The position numbers and the translations under genes were made by a program. From Vibrio natriegens NBRC 15636 = ATCC 14048 = DSM 759 (GTDB taxonomy: Bacteria > Pseudomonadota > Gammaproteobacteria > Enterobacterales > Vibrionaceae), in contig NZ_CP141823.1 of assembly GCF_035621455.1 (NCBI RefSeq), positions 434,001 to 498,000 on the forward strand: a stretch of DNA of 64,000 bases, read 5' to 3'. Positions 26,456 to 35,402 of the stretch are shown here, in pieces; within the stretch, counting starts at the first letter, position 1, and every line of letters starts with the position of its first letter. A model generated the notes under the pieces. That model saw only the letters and a program-made list of their open reading frames with translations, ran no database searches and had not been told where the DNA came from.

Positions 26456-27589
26456 CTATGCGTTTACAGGAAACCACCCTGGCGTAGCGTTAATTACCTC
26501 CCATAATTTAGTTGGGATCTGTAACGCTTTAGCACTACTGGATGAATCTAACTGCATCTTGATTTCTGATTCCTGTCCAGTCTGAGCCATTTCAACCCAG
26601 TTAGGGTTCATCACCAGACTACGGCCAACCACTACCATCGGCAAATCCATTTTCACAACCTCACGAGCTTCATCTGGCGTACGAATTTCTCCCGCTGCCA
26701 TCAAAGGGATTCGTCCAGCAATCACTTCGACAAAACGCTCTGCGGTAGTTTTACCCGTGGTGTCTTCTTGAGATCTCCCTGAAAGGATATTGTATAAAGA
26801 CGTGTGGAGGTAATCGATGTGACCTTCATTCGCTAACTGATCTGCAAGGGCTAATGCATCGTCAATGCGAAGCGCGCCTTCTCCAGGTTCTTCTGGCGAG
26901 ATACGATAGCCGAGCAGGAAAGGACGATCAGCATATTCCGAAATAACACGACGAACCTCACGAACCACCTCCAGAGGAAAACGCATTCGATTTTCGAGTG
27001 TACCACCCCATTTGTCCGTTCGTTGGTTGAATAATGGTGACAGGAAGTTCTGGATCAAAAAGCCGTGCGCACCGTGCAGCTCGATACCATCAAAACCTGC
27101 CTCAATAGCACGGCGCGTGGCTTCACCAAAGTCACGAATTACATCAAGTATTTCTTGCTCCGTTAATGCACGACTCGCCAGCTTCCCATCATTAAATGGC
27201 CCTTTCGGTGCAGCAACGGCACTCGCACTAACGAGCTCACCGTTTGGGATCAACTCTGGGACTGCTTTATTACCTGCGTGGAACAGTTGCAATACCGCTG
27301 TTGCACCACCACTTTTTGCAGCGTGAGCGAGTTTACGCAAGCTTGGAATAAAGCGATCATCATACGCGGCAAATTCATGAGTAAACCCAATACCGCTTGG
27401 TTGTACATGGGTACACCCCGTCAACATCAAGCCGACCCCATGAGCACGCGATCGATAATACGCCAGTTCTTCATCAGAAATAGTTTCATCTTCATTAGAT
27501 GACCAAGTGGTCATCGGTGCCATCACAACACGGTTTTTTAAGGTGATACCGTTAGCAAAAGTAAAAGGTTGAAATATTGGGTCAATCAT
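26456..27589 (-). CDS. Old Yellow Enzyme-family NADH:flavin oxidoreductase
   Basis: A 377-residue FMN-dependent ene-reductase of the Old Yellow Enzyme family. Features are VVMAPMTTWSSN at the N-terminus, the substrate/flavin motif GIELHGAHGFLIQNFLSP, and the C-terminal phosphate site in LMAAGEIRTPDEA and VVVGRSLVMNP. These enzymes reduce activated C=C bonds of electrophilic aldehydes, ketones or nitro compounds with NAD(P)H. The Cys/Tyr pattern resembles the YqjM-like branch, but I did not align it. Its neighbours point to a detoxification role. Confidence 0.85.
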   Translation of the reverse strand: MIDPIFQPFTFANGITLKNRVVMAPMTTWSSNEDETISDEELAYYRSRAHGVGLMLTGCTHVQPSGIGFTHEFAAYDDRFIPSLRKLAHAAKSGGATAVLQLFHAGNKAVPELIPNGELVSASAVAAPKGPFNDGKLASRALTEQEILDVIRDFGEATRRAIEAGFDGIELHGAHGFLIQNFLSPLFNQRTDKWGGTLENRMRFPLEVVREVRRVISEYADRPFLLGYRISPEEPGEGALRIDDALALADQLANEGHIDYLHTSLYNILSGRSQEDTTGKTTAERFVEVIAGRIPLMAAGEIRTPDEAREVVKMDLPMVVVGRSLVMNPNWVEMAQTGQESEIKMQLDSSSSAKALQIPTKLWEVINATPGWFPVNA

Positions 27590-27717
27590 TAGTAACTAAA
27601 ACCTCTAATTACATCGTTAATCATTAAGACATTCATCAGCAATGGTATTAAAAATATTTTTCAGTGAGTGAGTCATTCTGTCTCGGATAACGTCACTACT
27701 TTCAAACAGACTTGTTC

Positions 27718-28548
27718 TTAAAAATCTGTGGATTGAGTTAAGCTTGCGAATTGCGACGTTTCAGCCAAGCGAGACACCAACGTTGGCGTCACAAAATCAA
27801 TGGCATCATTGCCAATCAAAAGCTGTTTCGGTTGCTTTTCTAAGTTTGCGACTCTCATGATTACGTTGGCTAATTTCGCTGGATCTCCTTGCTGCTGACC
27901 GTCCGCAGCGCTTAACAACTCTCGTGCGTGGCCGTAAGGTAAGTAATCCTCAATTTGGTTTTCACCGTAACTCGCTGATGAATCATTGAGAAATTCTGTA
28001 CGGAAAAAGCCAGGTTCAATCGCCGTAACTTGTATGCCAAATGGGGCAACTTCATCCGCTAAAGCGAGCGTCATCCCTTCAACAGCAAATTTTGATGCCG
28101 AGTAGAAGGTTGCATTTGCCACTGCTTTCACCCCTGCAATTGAAGACGTATTAAAAATGCGCCCACTGCCTTGAGAACGCATGACTGGTAGTACAGCACG
28201 CAAGACATTGGCCATGCCAAATACGTTAGTGCCAAACTGCGCTTCTATTTGTTCTGAAGTTGCCTCTTCAAATCGTCCCAGTAAACAGTAACCGGCGTTG
28301 TTAACCAGCACATCAATCCGTCCAAAACGTTTGACTGCTTCACTTACTGCTTGTTGTGCCTGAGACTCGCTCGTAACGTCTAATTCCAATAGCTGAATTC
28401 TATCTGCTGGGGCGTCAGCAAACACTTCTCTCAATCGGTTCAAACTGCGGCCTGTCGCCACAACTTTATCGCCTTGTTCCAATGCGGCTTTAACAATGTC
28501 TGTTCCCATACCACGGGAAGTACCCGTTACAAACCAAATGCGGCTCAT
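27718..28548 (-). CDS. Short-chain dehydrogenase/reductase
   Basis: A 276-residue classical SDR. The cofactor motif TGTSRGMG is at about residues 8-15, NNAGYCLLG follows, and the catalytic Ser and Tyr-Lys are in FNTSSIAG and YSASKFAVEG. The longest frame starts at 28590, but AGGAG sits just before the ATG at 28548, giving MSRIWFVTGTSRGMG. Substrate is unknown. It lies in the same minus-strand cluster as the OYE and NAD(P)-binding proteins. Confidence 0.85.
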   Translation of the reverse strand: MSRIWFVTGTSRGMGTDIVKAALEQGDKVVATGRSLNRLREVFADAPADRIQLLELDVTSESQAQQAVSEAVKRFGRIDVLVNNAGYCLLGRFEEATSEQIEAQFGTNVFGMANVLRAVLPVMRSQGSGRIFNTSSIAGVKAVANATFYSASKFAVEGMTLALADEVAPFGIQVTAIEPGFFRTEFLNDSSASYGENQIEDYLPYGHARELLSAADGQQQGDPAKLANVIMRVANLEKQPKQLLIGNDAIDFVTPTLVSRLAETSQFASLTQSTDF

Positions 28549-28692
28549 GATGGCTCCTATTTGTTGCGTATGATTAGTTCCCGCGTACAAGTGTCTCGCC
28601 TGCTATTGCGGTTGCTAATGTAATAATCCTCTCGAAAGTCACTCATATTGCCATTCTGGGTAATGAGGAGTGACTCAGAAGCATGTTTTGAT

Positions 28693-29331
28693 TTACATGA
28701 AATACGGCTTATCTGCGTCAGTATTCGGTTTATTTACACCTAGGTTCGCGCCAATGTGCAGATCTGGATTGACGATGACTTTAGCAATCAAATCACCGAC
28801 ACTCTTACGTGAGACGACAGTGCCTTTAAAAGGCTGCCCCTTCTCTGTGATTTCATAATCCACTTCGTCGTCGTCCATCAGCCAAGCAGGTCGCAAAATG
28901 GTGTAATCTAAACCAGAGGCTTCAATGGCATCAGCAGCGCGGCGATAATACTTCAGCGGCTCACCGATAATGTTGTCGTTCCACTCACCAAACTTACCGG
29001 GGATTTCATCATAGATACCCAGAGACAGAACAAATATAAGTCGTTTCACGCCAGTTTCTTGCATCGCATCGATAACAGCTTCTGCTTGTTTATCTAGGTC
29101 ATCACCGATTAGGTTGGCATAGACAATATCTTGGCCTGACATTGACGATTTAAGTAATTCACGATCGAGCACGTTACCCACTACGATCTGAGCTTGGGCC
29201 GGGTCAAATTCGGCTAATTTTTTAGGGTTTCGTAAGAACAACGTTTGATTAATTTCTGGTTGGTTAGTCAAAAATTTCACCACCCATTGCGCTATCTGTC
29301 CACTGGCACCAAGAACAAGAACATTACTCAT
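28693..29331 (-). CDS. NAD(P)-binding atypical SDR (NmrA/YwnB-like)
   Basis: A 212-residue atypical short-chain dehydrogenase. The Rossmann motif VLGASGQIAQWV is at the N-terminus, with GNVLD and the DYTILRPAWL region in the middle, as in NAD(P)H-binding NmrA-like or biliverdin-reductase-like proteins. The classical YxxxK is absent, so it may be a redox sensor or a quinone/flavin reductase rather than a dehydrogenase. It lies between the SDR and the DUF1330 gene in one direction. Confidence 0.8.
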   Translation of the reverse strand: MSNVLVLGASGQIAQWVVKFLTNQPEINQTLFLRNPKKLAEFDPAQAQIVVGNVLDRELLKSSMSGQDIVYANLIGDDLDKQAEAVIDAMQETGVKRLIFVLSLGIYDEIPGKFGEWNDNIIGEPLKYYRRAADAIEASGLDYTILRPAWLMDDDEVDYEITEKGQPFKGTVVSRKSVGDLIAKVIVNPDLHIGANLGVNKPNTDADKPYFM

Positions 29332-29406
29332 ATTTAATTTCCTTTAATTTCTAAATAGGATTTAATATTTGCTTATTGCCTGAATTAAATTTGAGTTATG
29401 GAGATA

Positions 29407-29694
29407 TTAATTGCTATCAACCATAACAACTCGGTATCGAGCTCCCTGAAATCTATACTTCACAACGTCCGCGTAATCTGGACTGTGATACCAGGCTAAC
29501 GCATCCGACTTTGATGGAAACTCTAAAAGGACGACACCTTCCGGCCCTTGTCCTTCTAATGCTTGTTGACTTCCGTAAGCAGAAAGCACTTTTACAGAAT
29601 GGCCATCAAGGGTAGGACGCACATTCTCCATGTACTTGTCCAAAGAACTCTGGTCCGTCGTACTCTCACGAGTAAAAATAACGTAAGTTGGCAT
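29407..29694 (-). CDS. DUF1330-family small protein
   Basis: A 95-residue ferredoxin-like-fold protein of the DUF1330 family, recognised by MPTYVIFTRESTTDQ, the central VVLLEFPSKSDALAWYHSPDY and the closing RYRVVMVDS. These dimeric alpha/beta-barrel proteins have no settled function; relatives act on small ring compounds or quinones. AGAGAGG upstream fits the start. It is 75 bp upstream of the NmrA-like gene on the same strand. Confidence 0.85.
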   Translation of the reverse strand: MPTYVIFTRESTTDQSSLDKYMENVRPTLDGHSVKVLSAYGSQQALEGQGPEGVVLLEFPSKSDALAWYHSPDYADVVKYRFQGARYRVVMVDSN

Positions 29695-29790
29695 AATGAC
29701 GCCTCTCTGAAAAAAGATAGAGTGGTTAACACACAGATTCTTTGCTAGAAGAAACCTCGTTTGAGGAAGACGACCTAGCTTTTGTTCATA

Positions 29791-29820
29791 GCACCGACAC
29801 AGAATTATCAGTGTCAGTGC
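29791..29820 (-). terminator. Stem-loop between hydrolase copy 3 and the DUF1330 gene
   Basis: GCACCGACAC pairs with GTGTCAGTGC (one mismatch) over a 10-nt loop, just past the stop of hydrolase copy 3. There is no clear U-tract, so it may be a weak terminator or a processing structure. Confidence 0.5.
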
Positions 29821-29842
29821 CTAATCCATTTATCGATGATGA

Positions 29843-30760
29843 CTATTTCAGCGCATCTTTGAAGAATGGGACCAGTTGAGATACGGCTTCGTCGACATAC
29901 TTTGGTACGTCATACAGCGACATGTGGTTCGCACCTTCAATCACATACAATGTTTTATCTGCACTCGCCGCACGTTCAATCAAGTCGTCACTCATCCATT
30001 TACTGCCTGCAACACTGCCTGCAATCGCGAGAATTGGTTGAGTCAGAAACGCTTCTGCTTTGTGGTATGCGTCATAAGTAATGATTTGGTTTAGGTTACG
30101 TGTTAAAGCAAAACCTGGTGCATTCGGATGCGCGCAACGTGGTGTGTGGTAGTATTCCCATGCTTCACGGAGCTCTTCATTTGGCGCATCTTCTTCACGC
30201 ATCGGCGCAAGAGGAATAATGGCGAACTCACCGCTGCTGGCGTCCGTGGTCCGAGCGTTAGAGCCGAACTCTAAATAGCCCACCGCATCAGCGTCTTGGA
30301 CATTGTTTTCCCAACCGTTACGGAACATTTGGCCGATGTTAACTGCGCTTACCATGCCGAGAGCTTTAATTCGACGGTCATTAATGGCTGCATTTGCACT
30401 ATATCCAGCACCTGCACAAATACCCATCGCGCCAATTTTGTCATTGTCGACATAAGCCAGAGTGGTTAGGTAGTCAACGACCGCACTAACATCTTCCGTG
30501 CTCGTATAAGGATTTTCCATCTGACGAGGCTCACCCGTGCTTTCACCTTGGTATGAGCGGTCGAACGCTACAGTGATTAGACCGTTTTCAGCCAGTTTTT
30601 TTGCATACAAACCCGCTGTTTGTTCTTTCACACCGCCGCCTGGGTGTGACACAACGACTGCTGCATATTGCTTGCTTTCATCAAAGTCTTTCGGGAAATT
30701 GATGACGGCAGAAATTTCTATACCTTGACCATTTAGATTTTTGAAAGTGACTTTAGACAT
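29843..30760 (-). CDS. Alpha/beta hydrolase, dienelactone-hydrolase-like (copy 3)
   Basis: A 305-residue paralogue of copies 1 and 2, very close to copy 2 over its full length. The elbow GAMGICAGAGY carries the likely nucleophile Cys, and GANHMSLYD the histidine. GGAG upstream supports the ATG at 30760. It diverges from a LysR regulator at 30913, which probably controls it and the genes downstream. The duplication with copy 2 in the same orientation frames the six genes between. Confidence 0.82.
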   Translation of the reverse strand: MSKVTFKNLNGQGIEISAVINFPKDFDESKQYAAVVVSHPGGGVKEQTAGLYAKKLAENGLITVAFDRSYQGESTGEPRQMENPYTSTEDVSAVVDYLTTLAYVDNDKIGAMGICAGAGYSANAAINDRRIKALGMVSAVNIGQMFRNGWENNVQDADAVGYLEFGSNARTTDASSGEFAIIPLAPMREEDAPNEELREAWEYYHTPRCAHPNAPGFALTRNLNQIITYDAYHKAEAFLTQPILAIAGSVAGSKWMSDDLIERAASADKTLYVIEGANHMSLYDVPKYVDEAVSQLVPFFKDALK

Positions 30761-30912
30761 AACGGAATTCTCCTGTAGGGGTTAACTGTTCGTCATGGGA
30801 TGACGTAAGCTTCGAGGTAATCTTAATGAATGGACTGTGTTTGATAAATATCGTTTTACCTACATGACTGTTTAGCTATACTTTACAAACGTTATTTTGT
30901 TAGGCTCTGAAT

Positions 30913-31845
30913 ATGCCAATTGAACCCTCTCTTGTTTCTTCGTTGACGTGGTTTGCACATGTTGCTCGTCATCGCAGTTTTACCAAAGCAGCCTCTGAAA
31001 TGGGGGTAACGCGCGCAGCCCTATCACAACATGTCAAAGGGTTAGAGCAGCAGCTACAAGTCCGTTTGTTAAATCGCACCACACGTAACATGTCGCTGAC
31101 AGAGGAAGGCCAGCGTTTACTAGACATCTTGCACCCATCACTTATGAGTATTGAACAGGTTGTCAATGAGTTGAATGAATCTCATATTGAACCCTCAGGC
31201 TTGATACGGATAAGCGCATCTAGGACGGCAGCTAGGCTTCTTATCGAGCCACATCTCAACGAATTTTTGACGCTATATCCCAAGATACGTTTAGAGCTGA
31301 TTATGGAAGATGGATTTACGAATATCGTCGCGGAAGGTGTCGATGTGGGTATTCGTTTGGGGGTCAGTTTAGAGGAACATATGGTTGCGGTTCCCATTAC
31401 TCCCTCTTTAACGAATGCGATTGTGGGGTCCCCTGCTTACTTCAAGCAACATGGTATCCCCAAAAATCCAAATGACTTAGAAGCACACAACTGTCTCGCG
31501 TACCGATTCACCTCCAGTGGAACGATAGACCACTGGTCTCTGACATCACCGGATCAAGAGAAACACACGGTCATTTATGAACCGAAAGGGAGTGCCGTGT
31601 TTAATGACGATTACAGTATGTTACAGGCCGCTATACAAGGGGTCGGATTGGTTAAGCACATTGATTTGTGGGTATTAAAACATTTAGAAGAAGGAGCATT
31701 AACGCGAGTCCTTACTCCTTGGTGTCGGCCTTTTCCCGGATTTTATCTTTACGTTCCTTCACGAGAGAACATGCCTAAAAAAATACGTGCCCTAATGGAT
31801 TTCTTGGTCGAAAAACGTGAACTTCTTAAATCGTCACTAAAGTAA
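30913..31845 (+). CDS. LysR-family transcriptional regulator
   Basis: A 310-residue LysR protein of the CrgA/DmlR-like group (N-terminal helix-turn-helix SFTKAASEMGVTRAALSQHV, then LLNRTTRNMSLTEEGQRLL). The effector domain includes NIVAEGVDVGIRLG, typical of this branch. Such regulators commonly control divergent oxidoreductase or hydrolase genes; here the divergent neighbour is hydrolase copy 3. The effector is unknown. Confidence 0.88.
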   Translation: MPIEPSLVSSLTWFAHVARHRSFTKAASEMGVTRAALSQHVKGLEQQLQVRLLNRTTRNMSLTEEGQRLLDILHPSLMSIEQVVNELNESHIEPSGLIRISASRTAARLLIEPHLNEFLTLYPKIRLELIMEDGFTNIVAEGVDVGIRLGVSLEEHMVAVPITPSLTNAIVGSPAYFKQHGIPKNPNDLEAHNCLAYRFTSSGTIDHWSLTSPDQEKHTVIYEPKGSAVFNDDYSMLQAAIQGVGLVKHIDLWVLKHLEEGALTRVLTPWCRPFPGFYLYVPSRENMPKKIRALMDFLVEKRELLKSSLK

Positions 31846-31908
31846 TCCCTATACTAGGATTGTCTCAGATGAAGTTGCTGCACTGCGTCGGCGGTGCTTT
31901 TCGTATAG

Positions 31909-32202
31909 CATGTTGATCTGGCTTTCCTCACTACAGAACAAATCCGCGATTTACTCTCTCTCGCAGGCCAACACGAACTAACTGACATGCTCGAAATTGT
32001 TAAGCTGTGTTTATCCACTGGTGCGCGTTGGAACGAAGCCGCACAATTAAAAGGCAGTCATTTTATGATGAACGGTGGCAACATTCTGGTTCTGCGCGAC
32101 GTATTAGGCCATGCTGATATCTCGATGACAATGCGCTACGCACACTTCGCTCGCGATCATTTATCTAATGTAATTACCCGTAACCCTCTTAGCAATTTAT
32201 AG
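31909..32202 (+). pseudogene. Internally deleted phage-type tyrosine integrase remnant
   Basis: From the stop at 31906 an open frame runs to 32204. Its first half (LTTEQIRDLLSLAG, LCLSTGARWNEAAQLKG) is the start of a tyrosine recombinase catalytic domain with its first arginine. It then jumps directly to SHFMMNGGNILVLRDVLGHA and MRYAHFARDHLS, the C-terminal end. The segment that should carry the catalytic lysine and the His-x-x-Arg box is missing, so it cannot be active. The N-terminal arm-binding part is also gone. It looks like the scar of an excised or decayed phage or island. Confidence 0.75.
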
Positions 32203-32271
32203 CCTGTCGCCACAAAATTTTTTAGAGCTCTGTCGCCACTTTGTCGTCACTCGTCAAATTTAGGGCAAAAA

Positions 32272-32294
32272 AAGAGCCGCTAAATGCGGCTCTT
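32272..32294 (-). terminator. Intrinsic terminator of guaC
   Basis: AAGAGCCGC-TAAAT-GCGGCTCTT is a perfect 9-bp stem flanked by A and T runs. Read on the minus strand it is followed by TTTTTTTGCCC, so it terminates guaC, 30 bp past the stop. Confidence 0.9.
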
Positions 32295-32325
32295 AATTAT
32301 TCGAATTTTCCGATATTCAGTCGAC

Positions 32326-33369
32326 TTACTCTTTGCCGAATACGTTGTTCTCTTGCTCTTGTACGCGGATGAAAGTCGTACGCTTCGTTAGCTCTTTAAG
32401 CTTCGCTGCACCTACGTATGTACAGGTTGAACGCACGCCACCAAGGATGTCCTGAATAGTGCCGTGAACACTGCCGCGGTAAGGTAATAGTACGGTTTTT
32501 CCTTCAGCTGCGCGGTACTTAGCCACACCACCTGAGTGCTTGTCCATAGCCGACTGAGAAGACATGCCGTAGAATTTCATGAAGGTTTTGCCATCTTTCT
32601 CGATAACTTCACCGCCTGACTCTTCGTGACCAGCCAGCATACCACCAAGCATAACGAAGTCTGCACCGCCACCGAATGCTTTTGAAACGTCACCCGCGCA
32701 AGAACAACCACCATCACCGATGATCATACCGCCAAGACCGTGCGCCGCATCACCACATTCGATGATTGCAGAAAGCTGCGGGTAACCAACACCGGTTTTA
32801 ACGCGTGTCGTACAAACTGAACCTGGGCCAATACCCACTTTGACGATGTCTGCACCAGCAAGAATTAGCTCTTCACACATGTCACCTGTAACAACGTTAC
32901 CAGCAGAGATAACTTTGTCTGGGAATTCTGCGCGTACGCGTTCTACATACTCAACGAGGTGCTCTGAGTAACCATTGGCGATATCAACGCAGATGAAAAT
33001 GAACTCATCAGAAAGTGCCATGATGTCCTTGGTTTTTTGGAAGTCTGCATCCGACGTACCGGTAGACACCATCACGTTGTTCAGTGTTGCTTTGTCTGCT
33101 GATTTCGCAAACTCCGCCCAATCTTCCACTGTGTAGTGCTTGTGCACTGCTGTCATTACACCATGCTCAGCTAACGCAGTAGCCATTTCAAAGCTACCAA
33201 CCGAGTCCATGTTCGCTGCAATTACAGGCACACCAGACCATTGACGACCACTATGCTTGAATGTAAAATCGCGGGTTAAATTTACTTGAGAACGGCTTTT
33301 AAGGGTAGAACGTTTCGGGCGAAACAGTACATCTTTGAAACCTAACTTAAGTTCTTGTTCGATACGCAT
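32326..33369 (-). CDS. guaC: GMP reductase
   Basis: A 347-residue GMP reductase that deaminates GMP to IMP with NADPH, recycling guanine nucleotides. The active-site cysteine is Cys186 in [11 protein letters not shown], and [12 protein letters not shown] binds the nucleotide; both match the Escherichia coli enzyme in position and length. It is a single gene between an integrase scar and nnr. Its 5' leader carries two unusual stem-loops, described separately. Confidence 0.96.
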   Translation of the reverse strand: MRIEQELKLGFKDVLFRPKRSTLKSRSQVNLTRDFTFKHSGRQWSGVPVIAANMDSVGSFEMATALAEHGVMTAVHKHYTVEDWAEFAKSADKATLNNVMVSTGTSDADFQKTKDIMALSDEFIFICVDIANGYSEHLVEYVERVRAEFPDKVISAGNVVTGDMCEELILAGADIVKVGIGPGSVCTTRVKTGVGYPQLSAIIECGDAAHGLGGMIIGDGGCSCAGDVSKAFGGGADFVMLGGMLAGHEESGGEVIEKDGKTFMKFYGMSSQSAMDKHSGGVAKYRAAEGKTVLLPYRGSVHGTIQDILGGVRSTCTYVGAAKLKELTKRTTFIRVQEQENNVFGKE

Positions 33370-33417
33370 TGTGTAATTCCTTGATTCATATGTCTATGTG
33401 TCATCTCAGAGTGCGTA

Positions 33418-33492
33418 GTGAAGTCGTTGGCAGACGAGTTCACTGTTCTTCGGACACAAAAAAACCGGAGCGTTGGCAGACGCTCCGGTTTT
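33418..33492 (-). promoter_or_regulatory. Twin stem-loops with the same loop in the guaC leader
   Basis: Stem-loop 1 (33461-33492) has a 13-bp perfect stem and loop TGGCAG (plus strand); on the minus strand it is followed by seven T. Stem-loop 2 (33418-33443) has a 10-bp stem with one G-G mismatch and the same loop TGGCAG closed by the same CGT/ACG pairs. Neither arm is shared beyond that. The first is formally a terminator placed at the 5' end of the message. Together they suggest a regulatory leader for guaC. Confidence 0.6.
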
Positions 33493-33496
33493 CAGC

Positions 33497-33524
33497 ATTA
33501 TAGGCTGTGATTTATTTCCTACAA
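33497..33524 (-). promoter_or_regulatory. guaC: Predicted guaC promoter
   Basis: On the minus strand TTGTAG (33524-33519) and TATAAT (33502-33497) are separated by 16 bp. The transcript would start about 7 nt on, at the very base of the first leader stem-loop. This places that hairpin at the 5' end of guaC mRNA. Confidence 0.6.
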
Positions 33525-33781
33525 GTCTGATATTTGAAATTTTTTTGTGTTACCATCTTGAAAATCGCATATCAAAAACACCGCTAAAACCATCAAATTT
33601 TTTTCTTATTTAACAAATTCAACAAGTTAAAATGTCATGGCTCTCAAACGATTGCGCAAACCGTTGCGTCTCAGTGACCAGATTCAGACGTTTCATATCT
33701 CAAATCCGTCAAATTCCACGCAAGTAATACCCTAATCGGCAGCTTGAAATACAAAGATTTTCACAAAATCGGACCAAAATT

Positions 33782-35308
33782 TCATGGATTCATGGCAAAG
33801 CGAAGCGTTTCTACGACATCACTGGCTAACAATCCTCGCTCTCCATATTGGCTCACATTGATATCCGCCGCGTGGCTATGGATCATGACGCCTAATCTGG
33901 CAGCGATAGAGATTGGTATACCTTTCGCCAGCAACGCACCAATAACACCGGAGAGCACATCTCCCATTCCTCCGCTTGCCATACCCGGATTACCAGCCAG
34001 ACAAACATACATTCGTATGCCATCATAAATGAGCGTCCCAGCGCCTTTCAGCACCACCACACCACCAAAACGTTCGTGCAACTGCCTAGCGGCTGAATAC
34101 CGGTCACGTTCAACGTCTTGCGTGGTCACATTTAACAAACGCGCGGCTTCTCCCGGATGTGGGGTCATCACTCGTTGGTTATCGCATACTAACGTTCCAT
34201 CATAACGCTGGCTGAGCATCGCCAATATATTCAACCCGTCGGCATCGACGACTTTGGGTTTATGCGGCTGTGACAAATATTGATACGCTTGATATGCCCA
34301 CTCATCATCGCCAAATCCAGGGCCAAAAACTAATGCATCAGCCCATCTAATTCGCTTAGTCAGTTCATTTTCGGTATTCCGCAACTCATCAGCGGTAATA
34401 CTTTGGCTCATCACTTCTGGGCAAGCGATTTGCAGTGGCACTAGGCTCGTTGGATGGGTTATCCCTGCAGTCAGTCCCGATCCACTGCGCACAGCAGCCG
34501 AAGCGCAGAAGCGAATCGCGCCGGACATTCCGAGATTGCCACCGACGCAAAGCAATTTACCGTTATCGCCTTTGTGAGCGGTTGGTTTTTGTGGAGGTAA
34601 AAGTCGAGGGATGACTTTGTGATCGATACCTAACGCACTCTCCTCTTCTATAGAGTCAAACTCTACATTGACGCCCAAGCCACGAAAGTGCAATTCACCC
34701 ACATGACTTCTCGCCTGGGCCGTCACTAAACCTTGTTTGACACCGATAAAAGTAACCGTGTGGTTTGCGTATATTGCATCACCTAACACAGAGCCCGTGT
34801 TGGCGCATAATCCTGAGGGAATGTCGACTGAAATGACCGGACACAGAATTTGGTTAATTTGCTCAATATAGCGGCGATACTCTTTTCTCACTTCACCGCT
34901 CAACCCTGTCCCCAGTATTGCGTCGATGATGACATCCGCTTCAAGTAATGCGGTGTTCCAGTCATCCCAGCTGCTGTTTTGGCCATCAACGGTTTGCCAA
35001 TCTTCGTAAGCACAGCGAGCATCGCCAGTAAGTGAAGAAGTATCTCCAAGCTGAAATACCTTCACATTGAGTTGGGCTTGCTTAGCGAGAGAAGCAAAAA
35101 CATAACCATCTCCACCATTATTGCCTTTACCGCAAACGACCAATACATTCTTTGCTCTGGGGTAGAGATGCAGAAATTGCTCGTAAACGGCCATCCCAGC
35201 TCGTTGCATCAAGCTATACATTGAAACGCCAGCCATCTGCGCAGCAATCACTTCACCATTTTTGACTTGTTCTGCTGTATAAAGTTTTAAAGCAAGATTA
35301 AAGTCCAT
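33782..35308 (-). CDS. nnr: Bifunctional NAD(P)H-hydrate repair enzyme
   Basis: A 508-residue fusion of NAD(P)HX epimerase (YjeF-N, about residues 1-215, VCGKGNNGGDGYVFA) and ADP/ATP-dependent NAD(P)HX dehydratase (YjeF-C, about 230-500, VFGPGFGDDEW, TPHPGEAARLL, GNPGMASGGMGDVLSG). It repairs damaged reduced cofactors. The longest frame begins at 35362, inside the terminator of the upstream gene; the ATG at 35308 gives MDFNLALKLYTAEQV and is preferred though its ribosome-binding site is weak. Confidence 0.93.
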   Translation of the reverse strand: MDFNLALKLYTAEQVKNGEVIAAQMAGVSMYSLMQRAGMAVYEQFLHLYPRAKNVLVVCGKGNNGGDGYVFASLAKQAQLNVKVFQLGDTSSLTGDARCAYEDWQTVDGQNSSWDDWNTALLEADVIIDAILGTGLSGEVRKEYRRYIEQINQILCPVISVDIPSGLCANTGSVLGDAIYANHTVTFIGVKQGLVTAQARSHVGELHFRGLGVNVEFDSIEEESALGIDHKVIPRLLPPQKPTAHKGDNGKLLCVGGNLGMSGAIRFCASAAVRSGSGLTAGITHPTSLVPLQIACPEVMSQSITADELRNTENELTKRIRWADALVFGPGFGDDEWAYQAYQYLSQPHKPKVVDADGLNILAMLSQRYDGTLVCDNQRVMTPHPGEAARLLNVTTQDVERDRYSAARQLHERFGGVVVLKGAGTLIYDGIRMYVCLAGNPGMASGGMGDVLSGVIGALLAKGIPISIAARLGVMIHSHAADINVSQYGERGLLASDVVETLRFAMNP

Positions 35309-35346
35309 AACCACATTCTTCGTCACAAGCACACAAAATAAGTATA

Positions 35347-35372
35347 CAAAAAAGGCACCCAATGTGGATGCC
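35347..35372 (-). terminator. Intrinsic terminator of the aldo-keto reductase gene
   Basis: On the minus strand AGGCATCC-ACATT-GGGTGCCT is followed by TTTTTTG. The stem has one mismatch. It lies 31 bp after the aldo-keto reductase stop and just ahead of nnr. Confidence 0.75.
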
Positions 35373-35402
35373 TAATACAATTATTGATGCTGTGAGGGCG
35401 CT

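Noticed and set aside
33461..33492. Terminator of nnr or end of a small RNA
   Set aside because: It is 290 bp beyond nnr and a good promoter lies directly upstream, so it more likely begins the guaC message. A small RNA of about 35 nt is possible but less likely.
35309..35362. N-terminal extension of nnr
   Set aside because: It would start within the terminator of the upstream gene and adds residues not typical of YjeF-N proteins.
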